A program made the translations under genes and the position numbers. Below, piece after piece: positions 29,410 to 40,529 of a stretch of DNA of 57,895 nucleotides. The stretch spans positions 1-57,895 of the forward strand of contig NZ_PYOG01000025.1 of NCBI RefSeq assembly GCF_003026815.1, given 5' to 3'. Every line of letters starts with the position of its first letter. Within the stretch, counting starts at the first letter, position 1. The DNA comes from Photobacterium damselae. Its GTDB lineage: Bacteria > Pseudomonadota > Gammaproteobacteria > Enterobacterales > Vibrionaceae. The notes beneath the pieces are model-generated. The model was not told the DNA's origin. It saw nothing but the letters and a program-made list of their open reading frames with translations, and searched no databases.

Positions 29410-29453
29410 ATTTTGTTGTCTTAATTTTAATTAATAATAAAAATCAACAAAAT
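29410..29453. other. Inverted repeat upstream of bepA
   Basis: ATTTTGTTG at 29410-29418 and CAACAAAAT at 29445-29453 are perfect 9-bp arms around a 26-nt AT-rich centre. It lies in the divergent region between the TusA-like gene and bepA and could be a regulator site. No regulator is identified. Confidence 0.35.
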
Positions 29454-29490
29454 CAATACACTATTATATTTAAGGCGGTTTATAGGGATC

Positions 29491-30954
29491 ATGTTTCGAT
29501 TAAAGAAAGCTCCAGTGTACACCCTGATCACCAGCTTACTATTAGGCTCTGTACCCAATATTGCGCTGGCAAGTAACAGCATCATGCTGCCAGACATGGG
29601 GACAACTGCCGCCTCAACCTTAACCATAGATAAAGAACTTGAGTATGGCGATGCGTATATGCGGATGCTGCGCTCAAGTAAACCTATTATTAACGATCCG
29701 GTATTAACTGAATATGTGCAGGATCTCGGTCATAAGTTAGTGGCCAATGCCAGCGATGTACGCACCCCATTTACTTTCTTTTTAATTCGCGACAAAGAAA
29801 TTAACGCCTTTGCTTTTTTTGGTGGTCACGTAGCCATTCATTCTGGCCTATTTCTTTATGCGCAAAACGAAAGTGAATTGGCCTCGGTTCTGGCACACGA
29901 AATTGCTCACGTTACGCAGCGTCACTTAGCCCGTAGTATGGAAGAGCAAGCCAAACGATCTCCTGCTACGATGGCGGCGTTAGTCGGTTCATTAATGTTA
30001 GCCATTGCCTCACCAGAAGCTGGTATTGCAGCAATGCAGGCAACCACAGCGGCATCAATGCAGGGGCAGATTAACTATACCCGTAGTAACGAAAAAGAAG
30101 CAGATAGAATCGGAATTGCTACGCTAGCAAAAGCAGGATTTGATCCTAAAGCCATGCCACGATTTTTCGAGCGATTAGCCGATCAATATCGCTATGTCAG
30201 TAAGCCACCACAAATGCTACTGACTCACCCATTACCAGAGTCACGTATTACCGATAGTCGTCAACGTGCCAGCCAATATCCTACGGTTCGGCTGCCACCA
30301 TCAGAAAACTATCTACTGGCTCGATCACGCATTGTCGCTCGCTACGCTAATTTTAGTGAAAATGCAGCACTCGCTTGGTTTGGTCATCAATTGAAAAAAT
30401 TCCCTGCTCAACGAAAAGAGCTCAACTATGGTAAAGCGCTCGTCTATATTGATAATGGCAAATACAAAGAAGCAAACGGATTGCTCACCCCGCTGCTTGC
30501 CGCAGAGCCTAATAATCCGTTTTATATTGATGCCATGACAGACCTTGACCTATATCAGCAGAAGTTTACCCCTGCGATTCAACGTCTAAAAACAGCCATT
30601 GAGCAAAATCCAGATAGCACAGTGCTGCGCTTAAATTATATTAATGTGTTGCAAGAACAAGGCAAATATCAGCAGACTATTCCACTGTTAGTTCGCTATA
30701 CCTATGACCAACCTGACGATATTAACGGTTGGAGTATGCTAGCCAAAGCCTTCGCCAAAACACGTCAGCGTCCAAGCGAACTTGCAGCCTTAGCCGAAAT
30801 TTATGCTCTGCGAGCGCAGTGGGATAAAGCCATTACGAACTATATGCAGGCCAGCCAATTGGCTCCGCTCAACTCTATGGATCAAGCGCGTTTTGATGCC
30901 AGAATTGACCAATTGCGCCGTGCCAAAATGACATTTGATAATTTAAAAAACTAA
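29491..30954 (+). CDS. bepA: Beta-barrel assembly-enhancing protease BepA
   Basis: A periplasmic M48 metalloprotease and chaperone that helps LptD mature and degrades stalled barrels. A signal peptide (cut near residue 28) leads into the protease domain with H136-E-I-A-H140 and the third-ligand motif SNEKEADRIG near 200. TPR repeats fill about 310-480. Its 487 residues match E. coli. It is followed 8 nt later by the arsC-like gene, as in E. coli. Confidence 0.95.
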   Translation: MFRLKKAPVYTLITSLLLGSVPNIALASNSIMLPDMGTTAASTLTIDKELEYGDAYMRMLRSSKPIINDPVLTEYVQDLGHKLVANASDVRTPFTFFLIRDKEINAFAFFGGHVAIHSGLFLYAQNESELASVLAHEIAHVTQRHLARSMEEQAKRSPATMAALVGSLMLAIASPEAGIAAMQATTAASMQGQINYTRSNEKEADRIGIATLAKAGFDPKAMPRFFERLADQYRYVSKPPQMLLTHPLPESRITDSRQRASQYPTVRLPPSENYLLARSRIVARYANFSENAALAWFGHQLKKFPAQRKELNYGKALVYIDNGKYKEANGLLTPLLAAEPNNPFYIDAMTDLDLYQQKFTPAIQRLKTAIEQNPDSTVLRLNYINVLQEQGKYQQTIPLLVRYTYDQPDDINGWSMLAKAFAKTRQRPSELAALAEIYALRAQWDKAITNYMQASQLAPLNSMDQARFDARIDQLRRAKMTFDNLKN

Positions 30955-30962
30955 GGAAGAGT

Positions 30963-31313
30963 ATGTCAGTTACGATTTATCATAATCCTCGTTGCTCTAA
31001 GAGCCGCCAAACTTTGGCATTACTGGAAGAACAAGGCGTAACCCCAGATGTTGTCAAATACCTTGACACACCACCGAGCGTTGATGCCTTAAAAGCTCTA
31101 TTTACTCAACTGGGTTTTGCTCAGGTTCGCGATATGATGCGCACCAAAGAAGATATCTACAAAGAACTCAATCTGGGTGATGCAAGTATTACCGATGAGC
31201 AATTGTTTGAAGCCATGCACAGTCATCCAAAACTGATTGAACGTCCAATTGTGGTGAACAACAACCAAGCGGCAATGGGTCGTCCACCCGAGAACGTATT
31301 GAGCGTACTATAG
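30963..31313 (+). CDS. arsC: ArsC-family arsenate reductase (YfgD-like)
   Basis: A thioredoxin-fold protein of the glutaredoxin-dependent arsenate reductase family. The catalytic C11 lies in HNPRCSKSRQTL and the anion-binding arginines appear in DMMRTKE and LIERPIVV. It has 116 residues. Its partner beside bepA in E. coli is yfgD; no other ars genes are nearby, so arsenate may not be the true substrate. Confidence 0.88.
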   Translation: MSVTIYHNPRCSKSRQTLALLEEQGVTPDVVKYLDTPPSVDALKALFTQLGFAQVRDMMRTKEDIYKELNLGDASITDEQLFEAMHSHPKLIERPIVVNNNQAAMGRPPENVLSVL

Positions 31314-31889
<576 letters not shown>

Positions 31890-31929
31890 TTACTGTTATT
31901 TTTGATCAACCAGCAACAAGGAGTGTTTG

Positions 31930-32361
31930 ATGGTTAATCTTACTGATTCAAGTCGCCGTTGGTACTACCTTGCCTTTAGTACCCATTTGGGATTGCTTCT
32001 TTGGGTGATCATTTGGCAATTCTGGCTCTCACCTCATCCTCATTTCAATGCCATCACTATGACTTTGCTTTGGGTCGCACCGCTATTACTACCGATCAAA
32101 GGTATGCTAAAAGCCCAACCTTATACCTTTGCTTGGGCCAATTTCATTTTGATGCTCTATTTTCTTCATGCTCTCACTTTACTGACATTAGCAGGAGAGC
32201 AAATTTTTGCGGCTGTTGAATTAGGATTATGCTTAGGGGCTTTTGTCGCCAATATTGTCTTTGCCCGTATCCGTGGTCGAGAGTTGAAAACTCACTTACC
32301 ACGCCTATCTCAAGTTGAGAAAGAAGAGCAAGAGCGTTTTTCAAGTCACTCTCAGTACTAA
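31930..32361 (+). CDS. DUF2069 membrane protein
   Basis: A 143-residue inner-membrane protein with about four membrane segments and a charged C-terminal tail. It fits the DUF2069 family, whose function is unknown and which often follows wrbA/arsC in gammaproteobacteria. ATG 31930 has AAGGAG 6 nt upstream; the TTG three bases earlier is less likely. Confidence 0.85.
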   Translation: MVNLTDSSRRWYYLAFSTHLGLLLWVIIWQFWLSPHPHFNAITMTLLWVAPLLLPIKGMLKAQPYTFAWANFILMLYFLHALTLLTLAGEQIFAAVELGLCLGAFVANIVFARIRGRELKTHLPRLSQVEKEEQERFSSHSQY

Positions 32362-32402
32362 CAGTTAACACAAGCAAATAGAAATATAGAAATCGCTAAT
32401 AC

Positions 32403-32436
32403 AAAAATGGCTTGCGATATCACAAGCCATTTTAAT
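32403..32436. terminator. Bidirectional terminator
   Basis: AAAATGGCTTG and CAAGCCATTTT form a perfect 11-bp stem between the convergent DUF2069 and DUF2066 genes. Confidence 0.85.
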
Positions 32437-32483
32437 ATTTGAACTCTATTTACTGTAATGATCTTTTATTACAGTTGATATAA

Positions 32484-33608
32484 CTAGTTCCAAATAAAGG
32501 TATTTTCAGGCGCTATCTGTAAAGTCGGTGCGGTTTGAGTCGCCGTTATATCTACCTGATTAGGATCGGTTGCAGTATCGACCGGAGTGGGTGCCTGAGT
32601 ATTAGCTTGATAAGCTTGAACATGACGATTATTCATCAGCTCACGGCGAAATGCATCTTCAGAGCCCAATAGATTCACATCAAAGATCACCTCATCACCC
32701 TTTAATTGCACAACATTAACAGAACCTACCGTGGTCATTTGCTCAAGCAGACGCTCTAAACTGAAGAAATCGTCACTGCTGCGAATATTATGTACCGCAA
32801 TATCAAAATCGCCCGCCGCTTTGGTACCTGACTGTACTGCGTATTTCTGAGCTAAAGCATCAGCAACTTGGTTGATCATTTTATTTGCCGCACTGCTATC
32901 ACTACCGATAGCCGTACCAGCTAAAGGAGCAGAAGTGTTTGCTGCAAGATTATTGATATTTTGCGTAAATAGCTGCCATTTCAGTGCAATTTGACCATTA
33001 TCAGCAGCTTGTTCTTGCACTAATAAAATCGCATCAGGGTGATAACGTTGACTTGCTTTGGTTATTGGATCAGCAAATCCACCCCAAAGATCTGATGCGC
33101 TAATAGCAGTCACATCGTCAAAATCGCCAATCGGTAGAGTCAACGGAAGACCGCGTTCTTTCGCCATTTGACGCATATCGGTAAGTGCAGCATTCGAGCT
33201 TTGATCCCAAACAATTTGACGATCTTGGTGCGCATCATCAACCATCCAAACTAACACATTTGGACGCTGATTCCAGATAGGAGCACGAGCACTACTTAAT
33301 AACTTTTGAATATCACTCTGACTAAAAGCCAAGTTTAACACTCGTTGCCCTTGCTGTTGAGCGTAACCGTACTGGCTAATATAGCTGTCAGGCTTTGCCA
33401 TCGCTTTTTTGATATAGCTATTTTTTGCAATATCACGCTGGCCAGACACCTTAATCAAAACCTGCTCTAACCCCTGCTGGCGTGCTTGAGTATCGGCTTG
33501 CTGATCATTACTTGGCAATACTACCTGCGCGTTATACAGATCAGTTACTGTTGCAGCTTTTAGCGGAAGTGCGATTACCGCAAGCAACAGAAATAAAATT
33601 CGCAACAT
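32484..33608 (-). CDS. DUF2066 exported protein
   Basis: A 374-residue protein with an N-terminal signal peptide (MLRILFLLLAVIALPLKA). It matches the DUF2066 family, common beside perM/bepA/purM in Vibrionaceae and Pseudomonas, with no known function. An initiation 14 codons upstream (33650) would put a charged segment before the signal peptide, so 33608 is preferred. The C-terminal part is rich in T, P and Q. Confidence 0.85.
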   Translation of the reverse strand: MLRILFLLLAVIALPLKAATVTDLYNAQVVLPSNDQQADTQARQQGLEQVLIKVSGQRDIAKNSYIKKAMAKPDSYISQYGYAQQQGQRVLNLAFSQSDIQKLLSSARAPIWNQRPNVLVWMVDDAHQDRQIVWDQSSNAALTDMRQMAKERGLPLTLPIGDFDDVTAISASDLWGGFADPITKASQRYHPDAILLVQEQAADNGQIALKWQLFTQNINNLAANTSAPLAGTAIGSDSSAANKMINQVADALAQKYAVQSGTKAAGDFDIAVHNIRSSDDFFSLERLLEQMTTVGSVNVVQLKGDEVIFDVNLLGSEDAFRRELMNNRHVQAYQANTQAPTPVDTATDPNQVDITATQTAPTLQIAPENTFIWN

Positions 33609-33772
33609 ATATTTTTCACTTCTTATAATGATAGATAGCGCTAACGCCATCCTAACCTTTTATCACTGGCGCTAATCATACCAATAGCGTCGCTTGGTGT
33701 AATCGGACAAATAAAAATAAATCATACAAGTTAAACAAAGGTTGAATTTCATCCCATTTCCTCGTTATTACT

Positions 33773-34041
33773 ATATACCCAAGTGACTTCAAGATGCAGG
33801 ATTCAGAGCGTTGTCACTGATTCAAGTTCAAGACAAACAATGCAGTGTAATAGCTCGCTATTTCCAAATTGTTTGACGATGAAATTGTGTCTGTGACACG
33901 CTCCCAAAGGGCGAGTTAATTTGCTTCACATACTGCGTTAACGATTTTTAATTTAGAGCCACTAGATCTTCAAATCGTTGCCTTGCCTGTAAACCAAATT
34001 ATTCTCGCTGAACCTCGCATCTTGAGGTTACTTGTGTATAT
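33773..34041. repeat. MITE-like element, Vibrionaceae type
   Basis: A 269-bp unit with 25-bp imperfect terminal inverted repeats. The left end begins ATATACCCAAGTGACTTC and the right end, read inverted, begins ATATACACAAGTAACCTC; only a few bases differ. It has no coding frame. An inner pair AACGATTT/AAATCGTT gives further secondary structure. Sequences of this kind recur in Vibrio and Photobacterium genomes, as far as I recall. It fills most of the 565-nt gap before uraA. Confidence 0.8.
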
Positions 34042-34110
34042 CCATTTAATTGCATACAATTTACAAAACAACATTCGTGCCAGTATCCAAATTTTTTTAC
34101 TTTTCACTCT

Positions 34111-34126
34111 AGGTAATCGATTGCAT
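34111..34126. promoter_or_regulatory. PurR box upstream of uraA
   Basis: Read on minus, ATGCAATCGATTACCT fits the PurR consensus ANGCAANCGNTTNCNT at every fixed position. It lies 47 nt before the uraA start. This suggests purine-dependent repression of nucleobase uptake. Confidence 0.7.
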
Positions 34127-34173
34127 CTGTGATAGCATTCCGCGATTTTTATTTTTGATAGGTGGAAAACGAC

Positions 34174-35439
34174 ATGTTGCAGGTCTTACAAGGCGCACAG
34201 ATGCTATTCGTCGCATTCGGTGCATTGGTTCTTGTCCCTCTTTTAACCGGACTCGATCCTAACGTTGCCCTCTTTGGTGCTGGTGTGGGTACCCTCCTTT
34301 TCCAACTTATTACTAAACGTTCTGTTCCTATCTTCCTCGCTTCTTCCTTCGCTTTTATTGCTCCTATTCTTTACGGTATTCAAACTTGGGGTGTTCCTAG
34401 TACCCTTGGTGGTTTAATGACTGCAGGTGTGGTTTACGTCATTCTTGGTGGAATCATCAAAGTACGAGGCGTAGGTTTTATTCATAAACTATTACCGCCT
34501 GTCGTTGTTGGTCCTGTCATTATGGTGATCGGTCTTGGTCTTGCCCCTTCTGCTGTCAATATGGCAATTGGTAAAACAGGTGATGGTGCGGCTCAACTGA
34601 TTAACCACGATACAGCTCTTTGGATCTCCGCTATTTCCCTTCTTGTAACAATCACTTTAAGCGTATTTGCCAAAGGCATGCTGAAACTGGTACCGATTAT
34701 GGGTGGTATCGTTGCCGGCTATGTAACCAGCCTTTTCTTCGGGGTCGTTGATTTTGCTCCGGTTCGTGAAGCCAGTTGGTTAGCACTTCCTAACTTCACC
34801 TTCCCAGAATTTAACATCAATGCGATGCTATTTATGATTCCGGTTGCGATTGCTCCAGCGGTTGAGCACGTAGGTGATATGTTGGCTATTTCGAATGTGA
34901 CCGGAAAAGATTATCTGAAAAAACCGGGCCTACACCGTACTATGGCGGGTGATGGTGTTGCGACAATCTTTGCATCTATGTTTGGAGCACCGCCAAATAC
35001 CACTTATTCAGAAGTAACAGGTGCGGTAATGCTAACTCGCGCATTTAACCCTGTAATCATGACTTGGGCTGCAGTAACTGCGTTAGTTTTAGCTTTTGTG
35101 GGCAAGCTTGGCGCTATCTTACAAACTATTCCTGTGCCTGTAATGGGTGGCATCATGATCTTACTGTTTGGCTCAATTGCCACAGTTGGTCTCAATACTC
35201 TGATCAAAAACCAAGTAGATCTGCACAAAGCACGTAACCTTGTTATTGTGGCGGTAACTTTGGTATTTGGTATCGGTGGTATGGCATTTGGTATTGGCGA
35301 GTTTAGCCTACAAGGTGTTAGCCTATGTGGTATCGTTGCGATTTTGCTAAACCTTGTACTGCCACACGATTTAGGTGAAAACCACGTGGTAGATAATGCT
35401 CAGATGGAAGAAGCGGCTATCGAGCCAGAACACAAATAA
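34174..35439 (+). CDS. uraA: Uracil/xanthine permease (NCS2 family, UraA)
   Basis: A proton symporter for uracil with 14 expected membrane segments over 421 residues. NCS2 landmarks include ASSFAFIAPIL, AIAPAVEHVGD with the substrate-binding glutamate, and GAPPNTTYSE. ATG 34174 is chosen because AGGTGG lies 8 nt upstream; GTG 34162 overlaps that site. In E. coli uraA follows upp; here it is on the other strand and separated from upp by the efflux genes. Confidence 0.92.
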   Translation: MLQVLQGAQMLFVAFGALVLVPLLTGLDPNVALFGAGVGTLLFQLITKRSVPIFLASSFAFIAPILYGIQTWGVPSTLGGLMTAGVVYVILGGIIKVRGVGFIHKLLPPVVVGPVIMVIGLGLAPSAVNMAIGKTGDGAAQLINHDTALWISAISLLVTITLSVFAKGMLKLVPIMGGIVAGYVTSLFFGVVDFAPVREASWLALPNFTFPEFNINAMLFMIPVAIAPAVEHVGDMLAISNVTGKDYLKKPGLHRTMAGDGVATIFASMFGAPPNTTYSEVTGAVMLTRAFNPVIMTWAAVTALVLAFVGKLGAILQTIPVPVMGGIMILLFGSIATVGLNTLIKNQVDLHKARNLVIVAVTLVFGIGGMAFGIGEFSLQGVSLCGIVAILLNLVLPHDLGENHVVDNAQMEEAAIEPEHK

Positions 35440-35488
35440 TTGAATCATCACTCGGCTATTTATAACGACTTATAGCAACGCGTTATAC

Positions 35489-35521
35489 AAAAACGGCAAC
35501 CATTTGGCTGCCGTTTTTTAT
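35489..35521. terminator. Terminator between uraA and the RND pump
   Basis: AAAACGGCA and TGCCGTTTT pair (with inner ACC/GGC contacts), flanked by A and T runs, so it can serve both convergent genes. Confidence 0.85.
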
Positions 35522-35541
35522 TATCTATCGTCTGTTATCAA

Positions 35542-38500
35542 TTACTGCTCTGCTTTTTTACGAGTAAACAGTTTGGTAATTAAAACAAAGAATAATGGCA
35601 CGAAGAAAATCGCCAGCACAGTGGCCGAAATCATACCGCCCATTACCGATGTACCAATCGCATGACGTGAGTTAGCGCCCGCACCAGAACTCATAACCAG
35701 AGGTAATACCCCCAAAATAAAGGCCAGAGAAGTCATGATGATTGGACGTAGACGCATACGACACGCTTCGACCGTTGCCTCAATCAGTCCCATCCCTTTC
35801 TCATGCAGCTCTTTAGCAAACTCTACAATCAAGATGGCATTTTTCGCCGCTAAACCAATTGTGGTTAACAAGCCAACTTGGAAATAGACGTCGTTTTCAA
35901 GTCCTCTAAACATAGTGGCAGCAAGTGCACCGAGTACACCAAGCGGAACAACTAAAATAACCGCAATAGGTACCGACCAGCTCTCATATAACGCGGCAAG
36001 ACAGAGGAATACAACTAGCATTGATAGCGCATACAACATTGGCGCTTGAGAACCGGCTAAACGTTCTTGGTATGACATACCCGTCCAGCTTACAGTTATA
36101 CCTTCTGGTAACTTAGAGGCGATTTGTTCAATTGCCGCCATCGCTTCACCCGTACTGTATCCCGGTGCCGCTTCACCTAAGATCTCAAACGACGAGTTAC
36201 CGTTATAACGGGCTAATCGTGGTGAACCAAAGCCCCAGTGCGATTGGCTAAAGGCACTAAATGGCACCATTTCACCTTTATTATTTCGCACATACCAATC
36301 ACTGATATCTTTTGGAGACATGCGATAAGGAGCATCTGCCTGAACATACACTTTCTTAATACGACCACGATCAATAAAGTCATTGACGTAACTTGAACCC
36401 CAAGCAATCGACAATGTTTTATTAATATCGTTAATATCAATACCTAGTGCTTTGGCTTTTTCATAGTCTAAATCGATAAAAAATTGTGAGTTATCTTCAA
36501 GACCATTCGGACGCACTTTTTGTAAAGCAGGATTTTGATTGGCCATACCAAGCAACTGATTACGCGCTTGTAGCAATTTCTCATGACCAAGGCCGGCACG
36601 ATCTTCTAAGAAAAAGTCAAAACCAGAAGCCTGACCCAGTTCTCGAATAGCAGGTGGGTTAACGGCAAAGATCATCGCATCTTGATTGTCTTTAAAATGG
36701 ATCATGGCACGTTTAATAATGGAATTTACATCGGTTCCGGGCGCTGTTCGCTCAGACCAATCTTTTAACCCAACAAACGCCATACCCGCATTTTGTGCCT
36801 GACCAACAAAACTAAAACCAGAGACAGTAAAGACAGACTCTACAGTTGATTTTTCTTCGGTTTCGAAATAATGCGTTACCTCATCCATAACCTTTTGCGA
36901 ACGCTCTAAAGAAGCACCCGGCGGTAGCTGCACCATCACCATAAAGTTACCCTGATCTTCATTGGGTAAAAATGAGCTTGGAATAGATTTAAACATCCAG
37001 CCAATCACAGGTAGCAGAAGCAAGTAGACAATGACAAAGCGACCAGAGCGCTTTAGGATCCCAGCAACAGAACTTTGATAACCATTTGCGGTACGATCAA
37101 AGATTCGGTTAAACCAACCAAAGAAACCTTTTTTCTCTCCGTGATCCGCATCTCCAGCTTTTAGCATCGTAGCACACAGGGCTGGAGTTAAAATCATCGC
37201 AACAAGAACAGACAGCACCATAGCCGCTACAATGGTTAACGAGAACTGACGATAAATCGCACCTGTTGAACCTGTCATAAAGGCCATAGGGACAAATACC
37301 GCAGAAAGAACCATAGCAACACCCACCAGTGCGCCACTGATCTGCCCCATGGATTTCTTGGTCGCTTCAACAGGTGATAAACCCTCTTCGCTCATCACAC
37401 GTTCAACATTTTCTACCACAACGATGGCATCATCCACCAGCAAACCAATCGCCAACACCAAACCAAACATGGTTAAGGTGTTAATGGTGAAGCCACAAGC
37501 GGCCATAACACCAAAAGTACCTAACAACACAACAGGTACTGCGATGGTTGGAATTAAAGTAGCGCGGATATTCTGTAGGAACAGGTACATAACTAAGAAG
37601 ACCAAGACAATAGCTTCAAACAGAGTTGAAACCACTTCTTCAATCGACAGCTTCACAAATGGATTGGTATCCATCGCCTTATACATTTTAAGGCCTTGTG
37701 GGAAGTTAGCCGAAAGTTCTTCTAATTTCGCATCAACCGCTTTTTGGGTATCGAGCGCATTGGCACCTGTTGCTAATTTAATACCGATACCAGAGGCTGG
37801 TTTACCATCAAAGCGGGTAATAAAGTCCGAACTTTCACCGCCAAGTTCAACACGAGCGACATCTTTAATGCGAATTTGAGAACCGTCTTTGTTTACTCGC
37901 AATAAGATGTCTTTAAATTGCTGAACGCTTTCAAGACGGTTACGAGCGGTGATCGTTGCATTGATCATCTGCCCTTTTACCGCTGGCGCACCACCAATTT
38001 GGCCCACTGTTACCTGAGTATTTTGCTGTCTGATTGCATTAACAATATCGATAGGTGTTAAGTTATAGCTATTCAGTTTGGCTGGATCGAGCCATATACG
38101 CATCGCATACTGAGTACCGAACACCATCACATCACCAACACCTGCAACACGGCTAACAGGATCTTTCACTCGTGAACTTACATAGTCCATGATGTCTTGA
38201 CCTGTCATGCTGTTATCGGTTGACACAAAGGCCGTCACCGACATAAAGCTTGAAGTACTCTTACGCACGCTGATACCTAACTGTTGTACCTCTGTAGGTA
38301 ACTGGCTAGTTGCGCGTTGTAAGTTATTTTGCACTTGTACTTGAGCAATATCAGGGTCGGTTCCAGCTTCAAAGGTTAGAGTGATTGATGCATTACCCGA
38401 TGAATCACTGGTTGAAGACATGTACATTAAGTTATCAAGGCCTGTCATGTTCTGCTCAATAACCTGAGTCACACTGTCTTCTACGGTTTTTGCTGATGCA

Positions 38501-38652
38501 CCTTGATAAGTCGCACTAATTTGGATTGCTGGTGGAGCAATGGTTGGATACTGGGCAACAGGCAATGTTAAGATCGCCATCGTACCTGCCAACATAATAA
38601 TAATCGCGATCACCCAAGCAAAAATTGGGCGTCCGATAAAAAATCTGGACAT
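35542..38652 (-). CDS. RND multidrug efflux transporter (AcrB/MexB family)
   Basis: A 1036-residue HAE1-type inner-membrane pump with 12 membrane segments and two large periplasmic loops. The proton-relay pair D407-D408 lies in [14 protein letters not shown]-terminal [13 protein letters not shown] and the repeat-half motif [14 protein letters not shown] are typical. It forms a tripartite pump with the adaptor encoded 16 nt upstream and an outer-membrane TolC-like channel not encoded here. Confidence 0.95.
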   Translation of the reverse strand: MSRFFIGRPIFAWVIAIIIMLAGTMAILTLPVAQYPTIAPPAIQISATYQGASAKTVEDSVTQVIEQNMTGLDNLMYMSSTSDSSGNASITLTFEAGTDPDIAQVQVQNNLQRATSQLPTEVQQLGISVRKSTSSFMSVTAFVSTDNSMTGQDIMDYVSSRVKDPVSRVAGVGDVMVFGTQYAMRIWLDPAKLNSYNLTPIDIVNAIRQQNTQVTVGQIGGAPAVKGQMINATITARNRLESVQQFKDILLRVNKDGSQIRIKDVARVELGGESSDFITRFDGKPASGIGIKLATGANALDTQKAVDAKLEELSANFPQGLKMYKAMDTNPFVKLSIEEVVSTLFEAIVLVFLVMYLFLQNIRATLIPTIAVPVVLLGTFGVMAACGFTINTLTMFGLVLAIGLLVDDAIVVVENVERVMSEEGLSPVEATKKSMGQISGALVGVAMVLSAVFVPMAFMTGSTGAIYRQFSLTIVAAMVLSVLVAMILTPALCATMLKAGDADHGEKKGFFGWFNRIFDRTANGYQSSVAGILKRSGRFVIVYLLLLPVIGWMFKSIPSSFLPNEDQGNFMVMVQLPPGASLERSQKVMDEVTHYFETEEKSTVESVFTVSGFSFVGQAQNAGMAFVGLKDWSERTAPGTDVNSIIKRAMIHFKDNQDAMIFAVNPPAIRELGQASGFDFFLEDRAGLGHEKLLQARNQLLGMANQNPALQKVRPNGLEDNSQFFIDLDYEKAKALGIDINDINKTLSIAWGSSYVNDFIDRGRIKKVYVQADAPYRMSPKDISDWYVRNNKGEMVPFSAFSQSHWGFGSPRLARYNGNSSFEILGEAAPGYSTGEAMAAIEQIASKLPEGITVSWTGMSYQERLAGSQAPMLYALSMLVVFLCLAALYESWSVPIAVILVVPLGVLGALAATMFRGLENDVYFQVGLLTTIGLAAKNAILIVEFAKELHEKGMGLIEATVEACRMRLRPIIMTSLAFILGVLPLVMSSGAGANSRHAIGTSVMGGMISATVLAIFFVPLFFVLITKLFTRKKAEQ

Positions 38653-38668
38653 ACTATTCCTACTGGGA

Positions 38669-39880
38669 TTAACCGTGATTCACTTTAGCTTGAGAAGGTG
38701 CGGATGTTTGAGTCGTAGCCGCTTGGGTATCATCTGCCGTAATAGCCACTTTCATACCCGGTTTAATACGCATTAGGCCACGTGAGATCACTTGATCCCC
38801 AGCATTTAGACCGCTAAGTACTAACCAATCACTTTTGATCGACTGACCCACATTAATGGCTCGACGCTCTACTTGGTTTTGTGGATTAACAACATAAACA
38901 AAGGCTTTACCCTGCTGATCGCGTTCAACACTTTGTTGTGGAACCAACAGGCTTGTTTGTGCCATAGGCTGAGGAAGTTGAGTACGAACAAACATACCCG
39001 GCAATAATTCATTATCTGGATTTGGCACAATGGCGCGCAGAGTTACGCTGCCTGTTGATTCGTCAACAGTAACGCCCGAGAATGCCAATTTACCTTTATG
39101 ACCATAGACAGAACCATCTTCTAACTTCACAGTGACGGGTAATTTACCATTATCATCAAGTTTATTGGCCATGCCCCGCTTGAGTTTGATCATTTGCGTC
39201 GACGATTGCGTCATATCAACGTAAATAGGATCTAACTGCTGAATTGTAGTTAAGTAATTAGCTTGATTTGCAGTAACCAATGCCCCTTCTGTTACTTCAG
39301 ATAAGCCGATACGACCAGAAATAGGAGCCTTTACTTTAGTATAAGAGAGCTGGATTTTTGCGTTATCTAAATTTGCTTGAGCAACACCAACCTGAGCCTT
39401 TGCTTGCTGCCACTTTGAATAAGCGGTATCAAAATCTTGTTGACTGATCAGTTTACGTTTCACCAAGTCGGCATAGCGTTGCTCAGTTTTATAAGCGCTA
39501 GAAGCATCGGCTTTCGCTTTATTCACTTCAGCAACAGCACTATTAACAGCAGCTTTGTATGTAGCAGGATCAATTTGATACAGCACATCGCCTTCTTTTA
39601 CATCACTACCTTCGGTAAAAAAGCGATGCAAAATAATGCCTGAAACCTGAGGACGAACTTCTGCAATCTTAAATGCAGAGGTTCGCCCCGGTAGTGCCGA
39701 TGATAACTGGATTGACTGTGGCTCCATGGTTACCACACTCACCTTGGGTGCACTTCCCGCCATGGCCGCCTGCGGATTAGCGCCTGTATTTGATTCATTA
39801 CATCCGGTTAGCGCCAAAGCAACGCACAAGGATACACAACGCAACGAGATATTAGGTTTGCGCATAAAGACTTTCACCAT
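38669..39880 (-). CDS. RND efflux periplasmic adaptor (AcrA/MexA family)
   Basis: A membrane-fusion lipoprotein of 403 residues. A signal peptide with lipobox LTGC (cysteine near residue 27) is followed by the biotinyl-lipoyl halves, a coiled-coil hairpin (about 100-175) and beta-barrel domains. [15 protein letters not shown] is a family hallmark. The first ATG is used; a second one five codons on is equally possible. It is divergent from the MarR gene, a probable local regulator. Confidence 0.93.
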   Translation of the reverse strand: MVKVFMRKPNISLRCVSLCVALALTGCNESNTGANPQAAMAGSAPKVSVVTMEPQSIQLSSALPGRTSAFKIAEVRPQVSGIILHRFFTEGSDVKEGDVLYQIDPATYKAAVNSAVAEVNKAKADASSAYKTEQRYADLVKRKLISQQDFDTAYSKWQQAKAQVGVAQANLDNAKIQLSYTKVKAPISGRIGLSEVTEGALVTANQANYLTTIQQLDPIYVDMTQSSTQMIKLKRGMANKLDDNGKLPVTVKLEDGSVYGHKGKLAFSGVTVDESTGSVTLRAIVPNPDNELLPGMFVRTQLPQPMAQTSLLVPQQSVERDQQGKAFVYVVNPQNQVERRAINVGQSIKSDWLVLSGLNAGDQVISRGLMRIKPGMKVAITADDTQAATTQTSAPSQAKVNHG

Positions 39881-39947
39881 TTTAAACTGTTTTGTGATTT
39901 ATTTATGATTATCCCCGTACTTTATACGATATAAGCCAAACCAATAC

Positions 39948-39960
39948 TTAACAGTGTTAA
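39948..39960. promoter_or_regulatory. Candidate MarR-type operator
   Basis: TTAACAGTGTTAA is a perfect 6+1+6 palindrome in the 152-nt divergent region between the adaptor gene and the MarR gene. Its place and symmetry fit an operator for the adjacent regulator. Binding is inferred. Confidence 0.4.
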
Positions 39961-40032
39961 CAAAAAATGATGCATACAGACATATACCCATTAGGTAAAA
40001 TGATTTAAAAACATAAACCATTAAATACAATA

Positions 40033-40467
40033 ATGAATGATGAGAAGAAAATTGAGTTAGTAAAAGAGCTGGCTCGACTGATGATGGTGACTCGTTCACA
40101 AATTCAACAGCAGATGAAGCGTCATGATCTTCCTTGTAATGTTGAATCTGTTCGAACGCTTGATGAGCTACTCAACCATCCGGGGATTAATAGCCATCAA
40201 CTGTGTCAATTAACTGGATTTGATAAAGCTCACATAGCAAGAAAAGTAACTGAATTTGAACAGAAGCAGCTGGTATATCGCCAAAAAGATCAAAAAGATA
40301 AACGGATAACCCAACTTTATCTGACGGCTGAAGGAATGGACGTTGCGCGCTGTTGTATTACATTGAGAAACCAGACTGTTTTAGAGTTAATGGCAGGTAT
40401 TCAACCTAACGCGTTAGAAAGCTTAAATATTTTTCTTGAGAGTTTTAAAGCAGAAAATCAAAAGTGA
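40033..40467 (+). CDS. MarR-family transcriptional regulator
   Basis: A 144-residue winged-helix protein. The DNA-binding part spans about 50-105: NSHQLCQLTGFDKAHIARKV forms the helix-turn-helix and DQKDKRITQLYLT the wing. Helical termini give the dimer. It is divergent from the RND efflux genes and probably represses them in response to toxic ligands, by analogy with MexR and MarR. Confidence 0.88.
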   Translation: MNDEKKIELVKELARLMMVTRSQIQQQMKRHDLPCNVESVRTLDELLNHPGINSHQLCQLTGFDKAHIARKVTEFEQKQLVYRQKDQKDKRITQLYLTAEGMDVARCCITLRNQTVLELMAGIQPNALESLNIFLESFKAENQK

Positions 40468-40474
40468 AACCAAG

Positions 40475-40505
40475 AAAAAAGCCGAACCTCAATAGGCTCG
40501 GCTTC
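40475..40505. terminator. Terminator between marR-type gene and upp
   Basis: AAGCCGA and TCGGCTT pair; the A run on the left gives upp a good U tract on the minus strand. Confidence 0.8.
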
Positions 40506-40529
40506 AAAAATTAAATCAGTTGTAATAAC

